Source: Lithospermum erythrorhizon (taxonomy: Eukaryota; Streptophyta; Magnoliopsida; Boraginales; Boraginaceae). Taken from it: a DNA stretch of 64,000 nt. Shown here in pieces: positions 59,595 to 64,000 of this stretch. The notes beneath the pieces were generated by a model. The model saw nothing but the letters and a program-made list of their open reading frames with translations, had not been told where the DNA came from and did not search any database. A program made the position numbers and the translations under genes. Numbering within the stretch: position 1 is the stretch's first letter; every line of letters starts with the position of its first letter. The stretch covers positions 1 to 64,000 of the forward strand of contig JADFUC010000606.1 of NCBI GenBank assembly GCA_019722365.1. The letters are read 5' to 3'.

Positions 59595-60568
59595 TGTTGG
59601 AAATCGATGAGGGTGATTCGCTTTATTATGCCGTTCTGCGAAAATTGTGTATTAATTCATTTACCGGGTTGGTTAAATGTGATTCTTAGAGCAGGTGTTC
59701 ACCTTAGTAATGGTATATTCTTGGTGTGGGTTCGTGATAATTTAGGGGTTATGGCGATTGCTGTCTTTGCCTAGGTGTCGTTATAATAATAGTAATTGGT
59801 CAGTATTATTGTACCTGACTACCGATTATTTGGCGCAGAAGGTCGCGCACATCTGATGATATTCGAATAATATTTCATGAATGAGAAGTGCTTGAGACTG
59901 TATATTGAAAAATGTATTTCCGATATTTATATATTTGTCAAATATATATGTTGATGAACATCAATTGATTGTAAGTTTAATCAATTAGCAGTGAATCGAT
60001 GAATAACTTGATAAGCTATTCGATAGTGACTCGTTAGTATTTTAATTGACTTGTTAAGTTAGTAAAATAGAAACAACAACCCAGTAACTTTCACGTTATT
60101 TAATTAGAGGCTCATGCGGTCTAATTAAGCAACGAGTTAAATTGATTTAACTAGCGAGTGGAATTTTGGGACTTGGTATTTAAGAGAGGATTAGGTTTTC
60201 ATGACCATGAGAATCATAAAAACCTCCGCCTCAATATTCTTCGCCCACTCCACTTGGAAAATTTTCTGCTCGATTCTCATTTCATCCTCGAAACTCTAGC
60301 AAGTTCAAGTTCTCGGTTAGTTTCCTGCTTGGTGTGTGCAATCTAGATGACATCTTTCGGTGAACAAGCATTGGAAGAGGATCTTGGAGAGCTTGACCAC
60401 GCGGAAGCTTTTAGGTGGGGAATTGGGTTCATCGCTTCCGTTGCAATGTAAGAATACTTTTATTCATACGTTTATAATTCTTGTTTTTAGATTAATTTAC
60501 ATTATTTTGAGAATCCGGGATGTATGAATTGGTGTTTATCACGATTAAATTCATACTAGATTCTAACA
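59595..60568 (+). repeat. 3' LTR of the LARD-like element (family B)
   Basis: Starts TGTTGGAAATCGATGAG after the polypurine tract and ends GATTCTAACA, about 974 bp. Confidence 0.85.
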
Positions 60569-61640
60569 ACTACTTTGAGATAAGGCGTGCCCGTCGTACG
60601 GCGGGGAGTTGAAAACTCACTTTGCGTTTACTAAATTCTTGGGAAGGCGGATCGAGGAGCACGTCGCGATTCGGTGTCAAATGTCATTCCACCGAGATGA
60701 ATGACATAGTGTGTAGGGCCTTTCGGGCCGGAGCAGCCGGACTGTCTTTGATGGTTTAACCCCGGTTGCCCGAGGGGGTCATCATGAGCTTTGAGGAGGC
60801 TGAGAAAGAAGCTGGTTCGCTTCAGGCTATGTGGGGAAAAGTCGGACGAGACAAGGATGAGCATTCACGATGACCATCGAGGCAGAGGAGACCGAGTCGA
60901 TGTCCTTTCGAGTGGTTTCAAATTGAGTTGACGATACTAGTAGCTGTCGAAAAGATAGATGGTGCCTTTGTGGAGGGCTTGTGGATGAGCAGTTCAAGGG
61001 AATCGCTCTGAGAAGCCTCGAGGATTTGGAGAGGTAATGAGAACGGGCCTATAAGTACATTCGGATCGGGGACTCAAAAACATGGCCGAGAAGGGCAAAG
61101 GAAGGCTCGGTAGACTAGCCTTGGCGGAGCCCTAGAGCCCCGAAGGTGGAGGCGCACTTAGATAGGATCAGGCTGATAGGCATACTCGGACGGCAACCGA
61201 AGCCCAGAGTGCGCTTTTCACGCCTCCAAGGAGATCTCGAGGAAGGAAGGAGGTAAAGGGGGAAGATTGAATGCGACTCCGCTGAAAGGCGCCGGCCGGG
61301 AATGTGTTCTGAAAAATTGAGACGGACGGGTTGTTGCCTCGACGCCTCGACCAGCTCCCGGTCAGAGGATATGACAGTACTACCCGGTACCACAGGACCA
61401 TGGAAGCGTAATGCGATGTGACACGGATCCAGATAGAGAAGCTCGTCGGCGAGCGATTGAAGGATTACATTCGCTTAAAGACGAAGTTTGAATCGGCATT
61501 TGCTTAGGGAAAGTTCGGGATCCACTATGGACCTCAGCATCGCGGGAGGTAAATTCATCTCACAGGGGAAAAGAAGTGTGGGGCGACTAGAGCCCAGGCG
61601 GCCTATACAGCGGGACATATATGTAGTAACCGCGGGGGCA
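60569..61640 (+). pseudogene. Broken Tat-type Ty3 gag
   Basis: Gag capsid remains in several frames: after F-T-K-F near 60628 comes a stretch with GAFVEGLVDEQFK at about 60960-61005, then A-L-R-S-L-E-D-L-E, and a Y-K-Y-I-R-I-like block near 61050-61070. This is the 'ERA-KYIR-ED' end of Tat gag. 61090-61640 is the GC-rich linker, where zinc knuckle residues were not securely seen. Confidence 0.65.
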
Positions 61641-61649
61641 CGCCCACAG

Positions 61650-61985
61650 AGTTTCCGGACTTGACTTTCTCTACAGAGATTTTGAGGGGATAGAGTGCCT
61701 GGACCACTTTGGTGCATGCATGGGGTGATATCAACATTGAGTGGTAGGGATCTTTGAGCCCACCACTTGAGGCTTCAGTAGATATCACATTCTGAATGCG
61801 TACCTCGAAGCTAGGGAGATGAAGTCGAGCGCGAGATAAGACGGTAGCAACCCGTTAATTGGGGTTCACCGGGGACATGGTAAATACGTTAGAATTAGCC
61901 GAAACCTTATGGTCATGATAGAGGCTTACTCAACGGCGGCGAGGATGATGAAGTTCACCATCGTGGATATGGCGGACGGGGCCTA
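61650..61985 (+). pseudogene. Broken Tat-type aspartic protease region
   Basis: Begins with F-S-T-E-I-L-x-G near 61665 (the 'F...DL-GI-CPH-D' start of this domain) and reaches a clear PLIGFTGDMV at about 61855-61890, then MKFTIVDMADGAYNGI-GR at about 61948-61998, equivalent to the LLGR end. The catalytic D-(N/S)-G triad was not found and may be lost in the shifts near 61720-61800. Confidence 0.65.
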
Positions 61986-62239
61986 TAACGGGATAAGAGG
62001 CCGGCGGCATTTGTCGCGGTTCGAAGGCTATTAGTATCACCCAATACCACCTATTTGAAATTCCCAATGTGGCATGGGGCTGGTAGTCTGAGGAGCCAAA
62101 GAGAGGAGCACGCGGATCTTCCTGGCCTCCCTTGGCGGGTAAAAGATCGGATGGAAGTAGGAAGTACCATAGAGGTACCGGAGGAGAGTCCTAAGAAGGG
62201 GCGACTGCACGAGGAGATTCAGAGTATCCTGTTCGATTA

Positions 62240-62439
62240 GAGGGATCCGAAGAAGGTATTTAGGATAGGGACAACGGGGGAAGAGCGAGGCCATCTTTAT
62301 CCAGAAGTCCCAAGGGAGTATCGGGACTGCTGGCAGGGAGCAGCCGGATATGCCGAAATTGAGATCCCAATCCGTGTCGGTCGACCGGTACATCGTTGAC
62401 CACTCATCGCAAGCGGTCAAAGCCCGGCGGACGCTTCTC

Positions 62440-62473
<34 letters not shown>

Positions 62474-63180
62474 AGAGGCGTCCCGCGGAGGTAGGAAAGT
62501 TCTTTGGGGGCAAATGCTATCACGGGAACTCTTTCCCGCGTAACTGCCAATTTAGTATTAGTCCCAGCTTTAATGGGATGCAGGCGGATGTGCGCCGATT
62601 TCTGGCTTGTCAGCCAGGCACACTTGAGAGAAAGGTGTACCACTTGACATTGATAGATTGATCGGTCGAGGCGGGTCTGAGTGGTAGACTTTACGGATGC
62701 CTTCCGAGGATACCGCTAGATATTCATGGTGAGAAGACGATGTAGAAAAAGCTGTGTTAGATCACGAATGGCATACATTCCTAGAAAGTGTCATGGCGCT
62801 TTTGGAATTTGAAAGAGCCTTGAACCACATGTCGGAAGGATGGTCAACATGGTGTTCTCCACTCAGATTGGTTGGAACATGGAAATTTATGTGGATGACA
62901 TGCTCATCAAGAGTCGGAAAGCATCCGACCATGAGGCCAACCTCAGGGAAAGCTTTGAGAACTTGCAAGGAGGCACAACACAGGCTCAATCGACAAGTAT
63001 GTCTTTAAGGTAACCTCCGGAAATTCACCGGCTGTGATCGGCCAAAGGGGTGAACCTAATCACGGCAGATAGCGGCGGTGCGGGCCATGCAAAGTCATGG
63101 GGCAGTGCGGCGGTTGGCAGGGAGGAGCCGTTGCGGGTGATTTACTCTACCGCCGGTGATATGACACCGCCTTTGAGGCC
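62240..63180 (+). pseudogene. Broken Tat-type reverse transcriptase
   Basis: DPKKVFRIGT near 62245 is the usual pre-RT motif. The RT palm is well preserved at about 62845-62990: [39 protein letters not shown] in shifting frames, with the catalytic YVDD at 62888-62899. Then F-G-V-T-S-G-K-like sequence near 63005. A 30-A homopolymer interrupts the N-terminal part at 62442. Not functional as read. Confidence 0.85.
62442..62471 (+). repeat. Run of 30 consecutive A inside the Tat RT region
   Basis: Uninterrupted A30 between GC-rich coding-like sequence (ctcct / ggagaggcg). In the family the corresponding place encodes a short basic stretch before the RT palm (K-x-K-R-R-like), so a few lysine codons may have expanded or been mis-called. 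Confidence 0.9.
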
Positions 63181-63660
63181 GCAAAGAAGGGGCAGACTGA
63201 GTGGACGGAGTGTAAGCACTCGCTTTCGAGAGTTGAAGCGTACTGCGGTCCCGCGGCTTCTGGCGAGACCAGCTGGCGGGGGGCGTCCTGCCGGTTCTAC
63301 ACAGGCGTCTCGGTCGGCCAAGTAAGCGTCACCGCGAGAAAGAAGGAGAAAGGTCGCAGCAGCCGGTGTATTATGCCGGCCAGTGATTAGAGGAGCTAAG
63401 ACCGGGTATCCTTTGGCCAGAAAAGAAGGCGGTCTTTGCCTTGAGTATAGCAACGAATGATCGAAGCCTTATTTTGGCGCGCCCGGTGAAGGCAATTGCA
63501 GTCAACGCTGCGGAAAATCTTGGAGAACGATCGCTCCGTACAAAATAGTCAAATGGGCCATAGGGGCGGCGAGTTCGGGCCTACGATACGGGCCCGCGGT
63601 TGAGCATCAAATCTCGGTACAGGCGACCGTAGTAGAGTGCTTGAAGATATAACGGCGGAA
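63181..63660 (+). pseudogene. Broken Tat-type RNase H (first)
   Basis: Signatures in order: KKGQTEWTEC near 63185-63215, then PPLLARPAGG-like remains (RLLARPAGGG near 63260-63285), KEGE-QQPVYYAG near 63345-63385, AEKKA-ALSIA near 63420-63450, KPYF near 63460, and VKWAIG--S-GLRYGPR near 63550-63600 leading to an A-L-x-E-like end. This is the standard Ty3 RNase H following RT, in broken frames. Confidence 0.75.
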
Positions 63661-63699
63661 GAGCCGGAGTGGATCAACGTGGTCGAAGGCTAGCGAGAA

Positions 63700-64000
63700 G
63701 TAGCGAGGGAATACGAGGATTCTTATATGTGGATAGTGCGAGCAGCAGGGTGATTCGAGGCCGGAATCTTACTATGGTCCCCCGAGGGCCGCAGATCAGT
63801 ATGTAGCCGATTAGCCTTGCGGCCACAAGCAATGAGGTTGAGTAGGAAGCTTAACGCGATGGATTACCGTTAGCAAATACTTTGAGGCGGAGACACATCC
63901 GTGCGAGAGCAGTTCTGAGTTTATAGTGGGTATGTGAAGGCGATTTCAAAATTGATGAGACAAAGGAAAGGCTGGTAGGATATCTGCGGAGAGTTCGCGG
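63700..64000 (+). pseudogene. Second, Tat-specific RNase H (partial, runs off the window)
   Basis: LYVDSASSS at about 63724-63750 (first catalytic D of an archaeal-type RNase H), ATSNEVE-EA near 63820-63850 (the SNN-AEYEA motif carrying the catalytic E), LAN near 63870, HIR near 63895, and KERLVGYLRRVR at the very end (63965-63997). A second RNase H of this kind downstream of the first one is diagnostic of the Tat (Ogre/Retand) lineage of Ty3 elements. Stops occur in each frame. Confidence 0.8.

Larger units (their letters stand above)
52291..60568 (+). mobile_element. LARD-like LTR element, 8.3 kb, without recognisable coding
   Basis: Bounded by two direct family B LTRs (52291-53283, 59595-60568). 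After the 5' LTR comes ATGTCCTCAGGCCTACTTCC, readable as a damaged initiator-Met primer site (TATCAGAGC followed by CTACTTCC). The 3' LTR is preceded by AGGGCAAGTGGGAG, the standard Copia polypurine tract. The 6.3-kb interior has no integrase, RT or RNase H signature in any frame and no frame above about 115 codons, although pol signatures remain legible elsewhere in this window. It splits GC-rich Ty3 sequence on both sides, so it is a later insertion. The 5-bp flanks (attgc; actac) do not match. Confidence 0.7.

Noticed and set aside
62037..62513. 158-codon minus frame
   Set aside because: Antisense to the Tat pol region; the phenylalanine run is the A30 homopolymer read backwards.

Overview
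The window reads as nuclear DNA of a flowering plant, most likely a eudicot. It is AT-rich, almost every gene-sized signal is a plant LTR retrotransposon, and the one well-preserved host gene is a HAIRY MERISTEM/SCARECROW-LIKE 6-type GRAS transcription factor with a perfect miR171 target site. No bacterial, organellar or viral block was seen. The species cannot be named from what is visible.

Layout. 1-5.1 kb: a minus-strand Tekay-type (Ty3/gypsy) LTR, then a Copia LTR interrupted by a Cassandra-type TRIM that carries 5S rRNA sequence in both LTRs, then broken Copia integrase/RT sequence. 5.1-12.95 kb: two direct copies of the first LTR family flank about 4 kb in which I recognise no protein domain. 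12.95-22.2 kb: a stack of Tekay-like chromovirus pieces: a minus LTR fragment with a minisatellite, a plus-strand integrase plus chromodomain ending in a 2.2-kb LTR, and a minus-strand gag-protease-RT start behind its own 2.2-kb LTR. 22.2-28 kb: gene-poor AT-rich DNA with a small MITE and local duplications. 28.1-30.2 kb: the GRAS gene. 30.2-38.1 kb: AT-rich flank with Stowaway-like MITEs and a 30-bp minisatellite. 38.1-44.2 kb: a minus-strand Copia element with short (about 170-185 bp) LTRs. 44.2-47.6 kb: AT-rich DNA holding three foldback/MITE elements. 47.6-52.3 kb: a broken Ty3 gag-protease. 52.3-60.6 kb: an 8.3-kb element with about 1-kb LTRs and no recognisable coding capacity (LARD-like). 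60.6-64 kb: a Tat-lineage Ty3 element with gag, protease, RT, RNase H and the second, Tat-specific RNase H, running off the window.

Nearly every retroelement frame is broken by one- or two-base indels, and paired LTRs differ mainly by small indels, while the GRAS open frame runs 629 codons unbroken. This could be real decay, or the residue of unpolished long-read assembly in repeats. It matters for every 'pseudogene' call here, including the disturbed N-terminus of the GRAS gene: its conserved first 20 or so codons exist at 28125 but are separated from the main frame by a stop- and frameshift-containing 130-220 bp stretch that is either a short intron, a decayed coding segment or an assembly error. 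All LTR boundaries were read by eye and should be taken as good to a few bases at TG/CA ends and tens of bases elsewhere.
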